NCBI RefSeq assembly: GCF_901001135.1
Contig: NC_042631.1
Location: 49,730,019 to 49,794,018 of the forward strand
Direction: 5' to 3'
Length of the DNA: 64,000 bases
From: Rhinatrema bivittatum
Taxonomy: Eukaryota > Chordata > Amphibia > Gymnophiona > Rhinatrematidae
Both the position numbers and the translations under genes were made by a program. Shown piece by piece: positions 23,331 through 33,011 of the stretch (its first letter is position 1; each line of letters opens with the position of its first letter). Under the pieces are notes generated by a model that ran no database searches, had not been told where the DNA came from, and saw only the letters and a list, made by a program, of their open reading frames with translations.

Positions 23331-23666
23331 GGCACATTTAAAACTAATCGGAGAAAGTTCTTTTTTACTCAACGCACAATTAAACTCTGGAATTTGTTGC
23401 CAGAGAATGTGGTTAGTGCAGTTAGTATAGCTGTGTTTAAAAAAGGATTGGATAAGTTCTTGGAGGAGAAGTCCATTACCTGCTATTAAGTTCACTTAGA
23501 GAATAGCCACTGCCATTAGTAATGGTTACATGAAATAGACTTAGTTTTTGGGTACTTGCCAGGTTCTTATGGCCTGGATTGGCCACTGTTGGAAACAGGA
23601 TGCTGGGCTTGATGGACCCTTGGTCTGACCCAGTATGGCATTTTCTTATGTTCTTATGTTCTTATG

Positions 23667-24072
23667 ACTTCTTGCTGCCGTCTATCGCCTCTATTACATA
23701 TCTGCTTGCTCTCCTCCCTGTCACTTGGGTGACTCTTGAGCAGGTTTTGAGGCTGTATGGTAAGTAGTGGTCATGGATATCAAACAAGTCAAAGAATTCC
23801 GGCTTTGCAAGGAGATCTTAAGCTGCGAGGAACTGATCTATGATGACATACATTTTGACTGCCTTCTCAGACTGCTCCTTGGGATACACTCTAGCCAGGC
23901 ATATTTTTGTGCAGGATTTCCTGTTGTTATTTCTCCCGTACACTTGTGTGTATTTGGGCATCACTTCAGGTTCTAGCGTTTGTTCTGCCTCTTCCTCTCC
24001 GCCGTAGTTTGAACTAGGGTGTGAGGTTCCCGAAGGATGAAGCTTTGTTCTGTCAGGGTGCAGGGCACTATC
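23667..24072. other. No gene recognised
   Basis: This 400-bp gap separates CR1 copy A and the left LTR of chromovirus B. A 69-codon plus frame at 23767-23976 has no recognisable motif. It may be host DNA or an older repeat. Confidence 0.35.
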
Positions 24073-24969
24073 TGTTGTGCTCCGCGGCCGTGGCGCGTCT
24101 CAGGCCATGAAAGCCCCGGGGGAGGGCTCCGACTCGGGCCCGCGCTGCCCGCTGCAGGGAAAGCCTCCTGCTTCCCTCAGCCACGTTTCTTCTTCTCCAC
24201 CGAGGAAATCCAAGATGGCCGCCGTCAAACTCATTTGCATTTTAAAGGGACCTGGTCCCTTTAACTAGACTCACCTGCTTCCAATGATCCAGAGCAGAGG
24301 AAGTATATAGGGAGGCTTCCTCTGCTCATTCCTCGACTTGGCAACGTCTCTTGCGAGTGTTGTTTGAGTCTGCTTGCCTCGGTGAGTTCCTGCTGCTTGT
24401 TCCTGTTACGTCTTGGTGATTCTCTGGTTCCTGACTCTGGATTGGCTTACGGTGATTCTCTGGTTCCTGACTTCGGATTGGCTTATGGTGATTCTCTGGT
24501 TCCTGACTCTGGATTGGCAAGCGGTGATTCTCTGGTGCACGACTTCGGACTGGTGAGCGACGACCCTCTGGCACTCGACCTAGGACTCCTTCAAGACTCC
24601 GTCTCCAAGGGCCCACCTAAGTCCCAGCGGCCCGGGTCCCTACAGGCTCCTCCTGGGGGGACCGCGGGCTTCCAGGGCGAAGCTCCAGTTGGCCCTTGCA
24701 CCATTGCTCTGACCTCCCTAGGTCCACCTAAGTCCCAGCGGTCGGGTCCCTAAGGGCTCCTCCCGGGGGGACCGCAGACCACCAGTGGTGAAGACTCAGC
24801 GCCTCATCTCGTCTCTTCACCGCCTCCGTATTCGTCTCCGCCTCCAGTGCCCAGGGTCAGCTGGTCCCGCCTCCTATTCTGCCTCGCCACCCGACAAGAG
24901 ACCCTTCGGACCCTCCGAAAGGTATACCATCCTCTTGTCGGCCAAGGGTCCACAAGCCTGAGCATAACA
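24073..24969 (+). repeat. Left LTR of chromovirus B
   Basis: It begins TGTTGTGCTCCGCGGCC and ends GAGCATAACA just before GATTGCCAAGTCC and the gag ATG. From 24415 to about 24560 it carries about four tandem units of 36 bp (GTGATTCTCTGGTTCCTGAC...). The block CTAAGTCCCAGCGG occurs twice (near 24616 and 24727) and is shared with the right LTR, as is the end block GGCCAAGGGTCCA. Confidence 0.8.
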
Positions 24970-24982
24970 GATTGCCAAGTCC

Positions 24983-25909
24983 ATGGACCCGGCAGAGGCT
25001 TCCGCCCGCCAGGCCATTCCGGGAATGGCCCAGCACCTGCTGGAGCAGCAGAAAACCCTGGACGCCCTGGTCTCCTCAGTGCAGAACCTGAACCAGCGCT
25101 TTGAAGCATTGGCTCCTATGAACCCTATGCTGCCTTCCCCACCGATGGCTTCGGCGGGTCGGCCGGTAGTTCGCATACCGGCACCGCCACGTTTCTCCGG
25201 GGAACCTCGGGCCTGCAGGGGTTTTATGAATCAGTGCAAGATGCACTTCCGCCTGCAGGCCGCTCTCTTCCCAGATGATGCCACCAAGACCACCTTTATC
25301 CTGGCTCTGCTAGGAGGAAAGGCCCTAGAATGGGCTTCCCCCCTGTGGGAACGGGACGATCCCGTTCTAAGGAACCTTGAGGAGTTTTGGGAGTTGTTCC
25401 GAATAAACTTCGGGGATCCTGCTCAAGAAGTTTCAGCAGGGCCGAGACTACTGCAGTTGCGTCAAGGCTCGAGGACATTGGCGGAATACGCCATCGACTT
25501 TCGGGCTCTCTCCTCGGAGCTCGGCTGGGACTCAGACTGCCTCCGAACCATTTTCTACCAGGGGCTGAGCCCCCAGGACGAGCTCGCGGGACGTGAGATA
25601 CCGAGGTCCTTGAATGCCTTGATTGAATTGGCTGGTCGCATAGACAGACGCCACCAGGAGCGTCGCCAAGAGGCCCAGACAACATCCAAAGCGGCAACTC
25701 CGCCCAGACGCCCTCGACATTCGCCCTCACCCAAGGATAGGTTAGAGAACCCTCGGCCGCCAACCGACGAACCCATGGAGTTGGGTCGCGGGAAACTCTC
25801 TCCGCAAGAGCGTCAACGGCGAATCAGGAAGGGGCTCTGTTTCTACTGTGGTGCAGCGGGCCATCGGATTGCTGCCTGCCCGACACGTGCGGAAAACTCT
25901 CGGGCCTAG
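24983..25909 (+). CDS. Chromovirus B gag polyprotein
   Basis: This is an uninterrupted 308-codon ORF from ATG 24983, 14 bases after the LTR. It begins MDPAEASARQAIPGMAQHLL, nearly the same as element A. A capsid-like region (ALLGGKALEWASPLWERDD; QGSRTLAEYAIDFRALSSEL) follows, and it ends with one CCHC knuckle (CFYCGAAGHRIAAC, residues 286-299). Gag of this family assembles into particles and binds element RNA. The stop (TAG 25907-25909) lies within an overlap with pol, which is in the -1 frame. It is the only intact gag in the window. Some family gag genes have been domesticated in vertebrates, but nothing here suggests that. Confidence 0.88.
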   Translation: MDPAEASARQAIPGMAQHLLEQQKTLDALVSSVQNLNQRFEALAPMNPMLPSPPMASAGRPVVRIPAPPRFSGEPRACRGFMNQCKMHFRLQAALFPDDATKTTFILALLGGKALEWASPLWERDDPVLRNLEEFWELFRINFGDPAQEVSAGPRLLQLRQGSRTLAEYAIDFRALSSELGWDSDCLRTIFYQGLSPQDELAGREIPRSLNALIELAGRIDRRHQERRQEAQTTSKAATPPRRPRHSPSPKDRLENPRPPTDEPMELGRGKLSPQERQRRIRKGLCFYCGAAGHRIAACPTRAENSRA

Positions 25910-28900
25910 GACCTGAAGGAGGTCTCTTCCTGGGCCGTACCACTCCTGCACCTCCACTAACCCTGCCAGTGGCATTGACTGCGGCGGATGGAGAGTTCCA
26001 CACGTTGGCCTTGGTGGATTCCGGTGCCGGCGGGAATTTTATCATGAAAGGTCTGGTTGAACATTTAAAGATTTCTCAAGTTCCGCTGTCCCGTCCCTTG
26101 GTCATCTCCTCCATCCAAGGGAAGCCGCTCCCGGAACGGGTGACGCACGCCACTATCCCTGTCCAGCTGAGGACTGGGGTCCTGCATCAGGAACAGGTGT
26201 CCTTTTATGTCCTGGAGTACTCTATCCATCCCATTGTCCTAGGACTCCTGTGGCTCCAGGAGCATGAACCCCAGTTCGATTGGAAGGCCTTGCAGCTGGC
26301 TCGTTGGGGGCCGAATTGCCGCGGCAATTGCCTCCAAGCTGTGGCTCTAGGGCCCTGTCCGATCGCCGCCATTAATCTCCCAGGTCTGCCAGCTCCATAT
26401 GCCTCATACACAGATGTGTTTTCTAAGCAGAAGGCGGAAGTACTTCCACCTCATCGACCGTTCGATTGTGCCATAAATCTCCTCCCTGGCACTGAGCCTC
26501 CTCGAGGACGCACGTACGCCCTCTCTCCTGCAGAGACGCAGGCTATGAATTAATATATTAAAGAGAACCTGGAGAGGGGCTTCATTCGGAAGTCAAAGTC
26601 CCCCGCGGGGGCTGGATTCTTCTTTGTCGGAAAGAAGGACGGAACGCTCCGCCCCTGCATTGACTACAGGAGTCTGAATGCCATAACGATCAAGGACCGT
26701 TATCCTCTGCCTCTCATCTCTGAGCTATTCGACTGGCTACAAGGTGCGAGGATCTTCTCCAAACTGGATCTCCGAGGGGCCTACAACCTTATTCGTATTA
26801 AGGAAGGCGACGAATGGAAGACGGCCTTCAATACCCGTGACGGCCACTATGAGTACTTGGTGATGCCGTTCGGGCTCTGTAATGCCCCCGCGGTATTTCA
26901 GAATACTATGAACGAGATACTCCGCGACCTCCTGTACCAATGCGTGGTAGTTTATCTGGACGATATCCTGATTTTTTCCGATACCTTGGCCACTCACCGG
27001 CGACACGTCGTTCAAGTGTTACAACGCCTCAGAGAACATAAGCTGTATGCAAAGCTCGAAAAGTGCCAGTTTGAGCAGGAGTCTCTTCCCTTCCTGGGAT
27101 ATATAGTCTCCAGTCAGGGATTCCGCATGAATCCACAAAAGCTAAGTGCCATTCGGGAATGGCCACAGCCGTCCGGGCTCAAGGCACTCCAAAGATTTCT
27201 AGGCTTTGCCAATTATTACCGTTCTTTCATCCATCACTACGCATCAATTGTTGCCCCGATGACAGCTCTAACCCGGAAAGGCGCGGACCCAAAAAAATGG
27301 CCTCCAGCAGCAGAAGCCGCCTTTCATCGGCTCAAGGAGGCATTCACGCAGCAACCATGTCTTCGGCACCCGGATCCGCAACGACCCTTCTTTATAGAGG
27401 TGGACGCATCCTCAGAGGGAGTAGGGGCCGTCCTGAGCCAGGCCTCCGAGGGCCATAAGCTACACCCGTGTGCCTTCCTCTCACGCCAGTTTTCGCCGGC
27501 CGAGCGGAATTATGCCATCGGCGACAAAGAGCTCTTGGCCATCAAGGTGGCCTTGGAAGAATGGCGCCCATGGCTAGAAGGGGCACCACACCAGTTTACG
27601 GTCTTCACGGACCATAAGAACTTAGAATACTTGCACCGGGCGCAACGGCTCAACCCACGACAAGCCCAGTGGGCCCTGTTCTTCACCCGTTTTAATTTCA
27701 TTCTCCGGTACAGACCGGCTGGGAAGAACATCAAGGCTGATGCCCTATCTCGAGTATTTGAGTCAACAGAAGGTTCTGAGGAACCTCAGTATATTATTGA
27801 GCCATCCCGCATCCTCCTGTCGGCTACCTCCATCATTCCGCCTGGGAAAACTTTGGTTCCGCCACGCTTACGGAAACAAGTGCTGGCATGGGCTCATGAT
27901 TCCCGCTGCTCCGGCCACCCAGGGCAATCCCGCACATTGCAGACTCTGCGCCGATATTACTGGTGGCCAAAGGTAAATAAGGATGTTCGGGCGTATGTGG
28001 AGTCCTGCCAGACTTGTGCCCGCCACAAGAGAATCTTTGGCTCCACTCCAGGCTTACTTCAACCATTACCCACGCCTTCTGAACCGTGGAGCTACGTGGC
28101 GACGGACTTCGTGGTGGACCTGCCATTATCCAGTGGCAACACGGTAATTTGGGTGGTAGTCGATCGTTTTAGCAAGATGGCACACTTCGTACCTTTGCCA
28201 GGATTGCCATCGGTGGCCCAGCTGTTCGTCCAGCACATCTTCCGGATCCACGGCCTACCTAAAGGTATCTTGTCTGATCGAGGGCCTCAATTTACGGCCA
28301 AATTCTGGAGGGCTCTCTGCCAGAAGTTCGACGTCACGCTAGATTATACATCCGGCTACCATCCACAAACTAACGGTCTCGCAGAGAGAACCAACCAGAC
28401 CTTGAAGCAATTTCTTCGCTTATATGTTAACGAAAAACAAGATGACTGGGCGAGCCTGTTACCCTGGGCCGAATTCGCATTGAATTCTCATATCTCTGCT
28501 GCTACAGGGGCCTCCCCCTTTCAGATAGTATATGGGAGACAGCCACGCCCACCATTGCCGGTTCCCATCACGATTGCATCTCCGACAGCTCAACTCTCTG
28601 CCGATGAGCTGCATCGGCTGTGGATATCCACGCAATGCGCCCTGGTCAAGGCAGGCCAGGCAGCTAAGAGTTATGCTGACCGGCACAGAAGACCGTACCC
28701 GCCTCTCAAGCCGGGCCAGAAGGTTTGGTTGAGCACGCAGTTCATCCGCTTGAAGCTGCCATCATTGCGACTGGCCCCGCGATTTATTGGACCGTTTCCC
28801 GTCATCAGGCAGGTGGGAGCAGTCTCGTATCAACTCCGCCTTCCCCCTTCGCTCAAGATTCACAACACATTCCACGTCTCCCTACTGAAGCCTCTGGTAT

Positions 28901-28990
28901 TATCATGGCCTTCTAGCACGCCTCCGATTCCACAACCTGTTGCCTCTGAAGATGACCTCCTTTATCAAGTCCGAGAGGTCCTTCGCCTGA
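25885..28990 (+). pseudogene. Chromovirus B pol: protease, RT, RNase H, integrase (one internal stop)
   Basis: Pol is read in the -1 frame relative to gag and is open from before the gag stop. In order: protease LVDSGAGGNFI (about 26010-26045), a single in-frame TAA at 26551-26553, RT with PFGLCNAPAVFQN and YLDDILIF (near 26953), and RNase H with VDASSEGVGAVLSQ and FTDHKNLEYL. Integrase has a complete HHCC region (HDSRCSGHPGQ to CQTCARHK) and the three acidic sites (ATDFVVDLP, SDRGPQF, NGLAERTNQ). The C-terminal domain ends QVREVLRL near 28990, where the sequence jumps to a second copy. Apart from the stop, the enzyme motifs are intact. Confidence 0.88.
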
Positions 28991-29004
28991 ACCTAGTGCA
29001 CTCT

Positions 29005-29545
29005 CGGCAGTGCAACTCTCAGCTCGCCACCTTCATTCCTTGTGGATCTCTATCCAGGAAAAGATCCGTAAGGCCGCCCTGTCCGCTAAGAAGTGGGCAG
29101 ATAGGCATCGTCAGCCAGCACCCATCTTCCTTCCAGGAGACCGTGTTTGGCTTAGCACCAGAAATCTACAGCTACGTATTCCGTCCAGATGACTAGCACC
29201 AAAATTCTGTGGGCCTTTTCGAGTCGCCGAACGTGTGGGAGCAGTCTTTTACCGTCTGCGCCTACCCTCCTCCATGCGCATACATGACGTCTTCCATGTG
29301 TCGATGCTGAAGCCTCCTGTGTTATCCAGGTACCACTCCCGGGCTCCCGAACCATCGGATCCTTCAGTACTGGACGAGGTCACGTATCAAGTGTGTGAAG
29401 TTTTGGATGTCCGGTTTCATCGACGCTGATGGGAATACTTGCTTGCCTGGGAGGGTTGCAGATCCGAGGATAATTCTTGGGAACCGGCCCGTAACATCCT
29501 CAACAAGGACTTATTACGGCAGTTCCATCTGGACCACCCAAGTAA
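29005..29545 (+). pseudogene. Second, diverged integrase C-terminus plus chromodomain
   Basis: In a different frame from the preceding pol, this repeats the integrase C-terminal domain: LSARHLHSLWISIQEKI, PAPIFLPGDRVWLSTRNLQL, stop TGA at 29190-29192, then APKFCGPFRVAERVGAVFY and DVFHVSMLKPPVLS. The chromodomain follows (EVTYQVCEVLDVRFHRR, stop TGA near 29427, then LLAWEGCRSEDNSWEPA). The wording PAPIFLPGDRVWLST matches chromovirus A (PAPVFLPGDRVWLST) better than the first copy (PYPPLKPGQKVWLST). It therefore derives from another lineage. Two stops make it non-coding. Confidence 0.85.
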
Positions 29546-29584
29546 ACCCGGACCAGCTAACAGGGGGCGTAAGAGGGGAGGTAC

Positions 29585-30544
29585 TGTTGCGGTTCTGGCC
29601 GCGAGCACTGTGGCCAGGCCCTTACCTCCGGGCTCCTGTCACCCTCGGCCCCGATCCTGCTTGCAGAGGCCTGGTTGGCGGCGTCCCCGCTGGGGCTGTG
29701 CTGCTGCGAGCCCTCCCATGGACGCCCGGCTCCTAGGTGCGCATGTGCGCCACTTGGGCGCTTTTCTAGGCCGTTTCCCGCCAGTGGTGACTCCGCCCAA
29801 CTCCTGACGTCAGACGCTGCGGCCTTGATAAGCCAGCTGCGGCCATCCAGTCTTTGCCTTGCAACAGGTTAGCCTCCTGGTTTTCTGTTGCGCTGTGCCC
29901 CGGAGTGACTCGCTTTGCTTCGTTGCTCCGTTACAGCTACAGTACCTGCCTGGTTCCTGCCTGCTTGCTACAGTACCTGCCTGGTTCCTGCCTGCTTGCT
30001 TGCTACAGCACCTGCTGGTCCCTGTTTGCTTGCTACAGCACCTGCTGGTTCCTGCCTGCCTGCTACAGTACCTGGTTGGTTCCTGCTTGCCTGTTACAAT
30101 ACTTGCTTGGTTCCAGCCTTCCTGCTATAGTTCCTGCCTGGTTCCAGTACCCAAATCCTGCTACTGTTCCTGCCTGGTTCCAGTACCTGAGTCTTGCTAC
30201 AGTTCCTGCCTGGTTCCAGAACCCGAACCCAGTTACAGTATTGCTACTGTCCTAGTCTGGTTCCAGTTACCTATCCTGATCCACAACCCACATAAGTCCC
30301 AGCGGTCGGGCCCCTACAGGCTCCTCCCGGGGGAGCTTCGGCTTCCAAGGGTGAAGCCACCTAAGTCCCAGCGGTTGGGCTCCTTCAGGCTCCTCCCAGG
30401 GGAGTACCAGCTTCCAGGGTGAAGAGCATCCAGTCCTGCCTGAACATCTGCCTTCCGGCCTGCTATTCACTAGAGACATTGACCACCTTTCCCAGTCTCC
30501 AGCAGGTCGGCCCAAGGGTCCACTAAACAGAGACTCCCATAACA
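29585..30544 (+). repeat. Right LTR of chromovirus B (different subfamily from the left LTR)
   Basis: It follows a purine-rich stretch (GGGGGCGTAAGAGGGGAGG) and begins TGTTGCGGTTCTGGCC; it ends CCCATAACA. From about 29936 to 30250 it holds some nine degenerate units of about 30 bp built on CTACAGTACCTGCCTGGTTC, then two CTAAGTCCCAGCGG-type blocks and GGCCCAAGGGTCCA shared with the left LTR. The first 350 bp do not align with the left LTR by eye. Confidence 0.75.
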
Positions 30545-30827
30545 TCTTCTTTGCCTTTTCAGAACTGACTGGTACAGAAGATGGACTACCCCGAAACCAG
30601 AAGAATGTTGCACTTGGAATTTGAGGTCTAGATTTCTACATGTCAGAGATCACAAGATGAACATTTCTGTTTTGATGTATTTTAGGATCATTTATGAAAT
30701 GTCGCTTTCAGTTTTAATTTTTGAGTTTTATATTGTTTTATGTTTTACTTGTTGTTTTACTGTTTATAATGTATTTATTGTTGTAAACCGTTGTGATGGA
30801 GTCTGAGTGACGGTATATAAGATCCAA

Positions 30828-30858
<31 letters not shown>

Positions 30859-30859
30859 A
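30545..30859 (+). mobile_element. L2-like LINE 3' tail
   Basis: The stretch ends with GTAAACCGTTGTGATGG, then GGTATATAAGATCC and a run of AAATAAAT units (about 30826-30859). This is the same kind of 3' end as the L2 elements elsewhere in the window. No ORF2 sequence is recognised ahead of it, so only the 3' UTR was copied or survives. Confidence 0.6.
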
Positions 30860-31260
30860 TGATAACTTCATGAGCAACACCTTTAGAGTGTCATGAACTG
30901 GTAAGCTGCCGGTTTGGCTGGTGAGTCCAGGATCTTGAGTAGACCAAGAAGTTCTGTTTGTGGATCTTTGTTTTTGCAGACTTGAATATCGAGCACTGTT
31001 GTAAACTTTACCAATTTTGAATAGGTAAGGTCCCCTGGAGGAGAAGAGTGTTCCAGAATATCTAGAGAGGGTCTGACAGAATCCCAGTGGATTCATCTTC
31101 TGATCCTAGGGGCTCTGGTTCAGTGAGCCAGGACCCCAGTGAGGAAGAGGGGGATGATGGGCATTCCTCTGTTTGGAGTTCCAAAGAGTGGCCTGTCTGA
31201 TTTCCAAATGAGTGGACTCCACTGTAATTGAATATTTGATGAGGAGCCTCTAATGAGGTT
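30860..31260 (-). pseudogene. DIRS-like gag remnant, antisense (interrupted by CR1 copy B)
   Basis: On the minus strand the region reads in pieces such as SSRGPYLFKIGKVYNS and GLTSQTGSLPVHDTLKVLL. These resemble a central gag segment of amphibian DIRS-like elements (a PVHD motif followed by a leucine-rich stretch). The likely continuation toward the gag start is at 34858-35545 and 36310-36860, with CR1 copy B and L2 pieces inserted between. Individual segments are weak; the call rests on consistent orientation and order. Confidence 0.4.
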
Positions 31261-31263
31261 CCA

Positions 31264-31662
31264 ATGACGCGTCACCTAGATAGGATTTTAGACAGTGCTG
31301 GGGAGGAGCCGGCTGTCGTGGTACACGTGGGCACCAAAGACATAGGAAAATGTGGGAGGGAGGTTCTGGAAGCCAAATTTAGGCTCTTAGGTAGAAAGAT
31401 TAAATCCAGAACCTCCAGGGTAGCATTCTCTGAAATGCTCCCTGTTCCACGCGCAGGTCACCAGAGGCAGGCAGAGCTCCGGAGTCTCAATGCGTGGATG
31501 AGACGATGGTGCAAGGAAGAGGGATTCAGTTTTGTTAGGAACTGGGGAACCTTTTGGGGAAGGGGGAGTCTCTTCCGAAGGGATGGGCTCCACCTTAACC
31601 AGGGTGGAACCAGACTGCTGGCGCTAACCTTTAAAAAGGAGATAGAGCAGCTTTTAAACTAG
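31264..31662 (+). pseudogene. CR1 ORF1, C-terminal part of SGNH esterase-like domain
   Basis: CR1 and L2-type ORF1 proteins often contain an SGNH-hydrolase (esterase) domain of unclear role in retrotransposition. This 132-codon frame shows AVVVHVGTKDIGKCG (the block normally GTND), the LPVPRAGHQRQAELRSLNAW segment, and near the end FRRDGLHLNQGG, the block with the catalytic Asp and His. The N-terminal block with the catalytic Ser is missing because the copy is 5'-truncated, and Asn of GTND is Lys here. It is not a working esterase. Confidence 0.7.
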
Positions 31663-31697
31663 AACAAAGGGGAAAGCCGACAGTCGCTCAGCAGCGC

Positions 31698-32855
31698 ATG
31701 GTTCGGAGAGATGTATCTTTAAAGGATACTAATGATGCATTAGAATTAGGGCATCCCGACAGTGAGGTTCCAATAATTAGAAAAGTAGTCCAAGTGCCTG
31801 TAACTAAAAACTCACCTGAGCTAAAAAATTCTAACTTATCCCTATCAATTAAAAAGCAGAATGAAAATACAAACAAAAAACAAACTTTGAAATGTTTGTA
31901 TGCTAATGCCAGAAGTCTAAGAAGTAAGATGGGAGAATTAGAATGTATAGCAGTGAATGATGACATAGACTTAATTGGCATCTCAGAGACATGGTGGAAA
32001 GAGGATAACCAATGGGACAGTGCTATACCGGGGTACAAATTATATCGCAATGACAGAGAGGAGCAGTCGGGAGGAGGTGTGGTGCTTTATGTCCGGGATG
32101 GCATAGAGTCCAACAGGATAAACATCCTGCATGAGACTAAATACAAAATTGAATCTTTATGGGTAGAAATCCCTTGTGTATCAGGGAAGACTACAGTGAT
32201 AGGGGTATACTACCGTCCACCTGGTCAAGATGGTGAGATGGACAGTGAAATGCTAAGAGAAATTAGGGAAGCTAACCAAATTGGTAGTGCAGTAACAATG
32301 GGAGACTTCAATTACCCCAATATAGACTGGGTAAATGTATCATCGGGTCACGCTAGAGAGATAACGTTCCTGGATGGAATAAATGATAGCTTTATGGAGC
32401 AATTGGTTCAGGAACCGACGAGAGAGGGAGCAATTTTAGATCTAATTCTCAGTGGAGCACAGGACTTGGTGAGAGAGGTAACGGTGGTGGGGCCGCTTGG
32501 CAATAGTGATCATAATATGATCAAATTTGATTTAATGACTGGAAAAGGAACAGTGTGCAAATCCAAGGCTCTCGTGCTAAACTTTCAAAAGGGAAACTTT
32601 GATAAAATGAGAAAAATTGTTAGAAAAAAACTGAAAGGAGCAGCTACAAAAGTAAAAAATGTCCAAGAGGCGTGGTCATTGTTAAAAAATACCATTCTAG
32701 AAGCACAGTCCAGATGTATTCCACACATTAAGAAAGGTGGAAAGAAGGCAAAACGATTACCGGCATGGTTAAAAGGGGAGGTGAAAGAAGCTATTTTAGC
32801 CAAAAGATCTTCATTCAAAATTGGAAGAAGGATCCAACAGAAGAAAATAGGATAA
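31698..32855 (+). pseudogene. CR1 copy B ORF2, endonuclease half
   Basis: This 385-codon frame holds a full APE-type endonuclease without internal stops: the N of NARSLRSKMGELE, the E of GISETWWKED, VIGVYYRPPGQ, GDFNYPNIDW, ILDLILSGAQ and LGNSDHNM. All usual catalytic residues are visible. The frame is lost near 32820-32830 (FKIGRRIQQ instead of the NWKKDPTEEN read in the next frame), at exactly the same place as in copy A. The linker continues in the other frame from 32765. Confidence 0.88.
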
Positions 32856-33011
32856 AGCATAAACATTGGCAAGTTAAATGTAAGACATTGATAAGACAGG
32901 CTAAGAGAGAATTTGAAAAGAAGTTGGCTGTAGAGGCAAAAACTCACAGTAAAAACTTTTTTAAATATATCCGAAGCAGAAAGCCTGTGAGGGAGTCAGT
33001 TGGACCGTTAG

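Larger units (their letters stand above)
20653..23666 (+). mobile_element. CR1-clade LINE, copy A (5'-truncated)
   Basis: This copy starts abruptly at the base matching codon 39 or so of ORF2 in copy B (GAGCTAAAAAATTC) and runs to a 3' end of three tandem TTCTTATG units (23643-23666). Short terminal octamer repeats without poly(A) are the hallmark of CR1-type elements. It is near-identical to copy B. Differences include a TGG-to-TGA change near 20830, two 1-base insertions near 21250-21272 and a 35-base deletion near 22056. The flanks of A and B differ, so both are separate insertions and not one duplicated block. Confidence 0.85.
24073..30544 (+). mobile_element. Ty3/gypsy chromovirus B, apparent recombinant of two elements
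   Basis: Layout: LTR (24073-24969), gag, protease-RT-RNase H-integrase, a second diverged integrase C-terminus with chromodomain, a purine-rich stretch, then LTR (29585-30544). The two LTRs are only patchily similar (897 and 960 bp, with different openings, TGTTGTGC and TGTTGCGG), and the flanks (CTATC on the left, TCTTC on the right) show no duplication. The integrase C-terminal module occurs twice, first in the type matching the rest of pol, then in a type closer to chromovirus A. The simplest reading is a fusion of the 5' part of one element with the 3' part of another. Confidence 0.8.

Noticed and set aside
24364..24753. 129-codon ORF with 12-residue repeats
   Set aside because: It is the 36-bp minisatellite in the left LTR of chromovirus B; the unit length is a multiple of three, so it stays open.
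24983..25909. Domesticated gag gene
   Set aside because: It sits in its own retroelement with LTR, pol and chromodomain; nothing indicates host use.
29854..30422. Two overlapping Cys/Leu-rich ORFs of 133 and 187 codons
   Set aside because: They are translations of the tandem repeats in the right LTR of chromovirus B; open frames arise from the repeat unit length.
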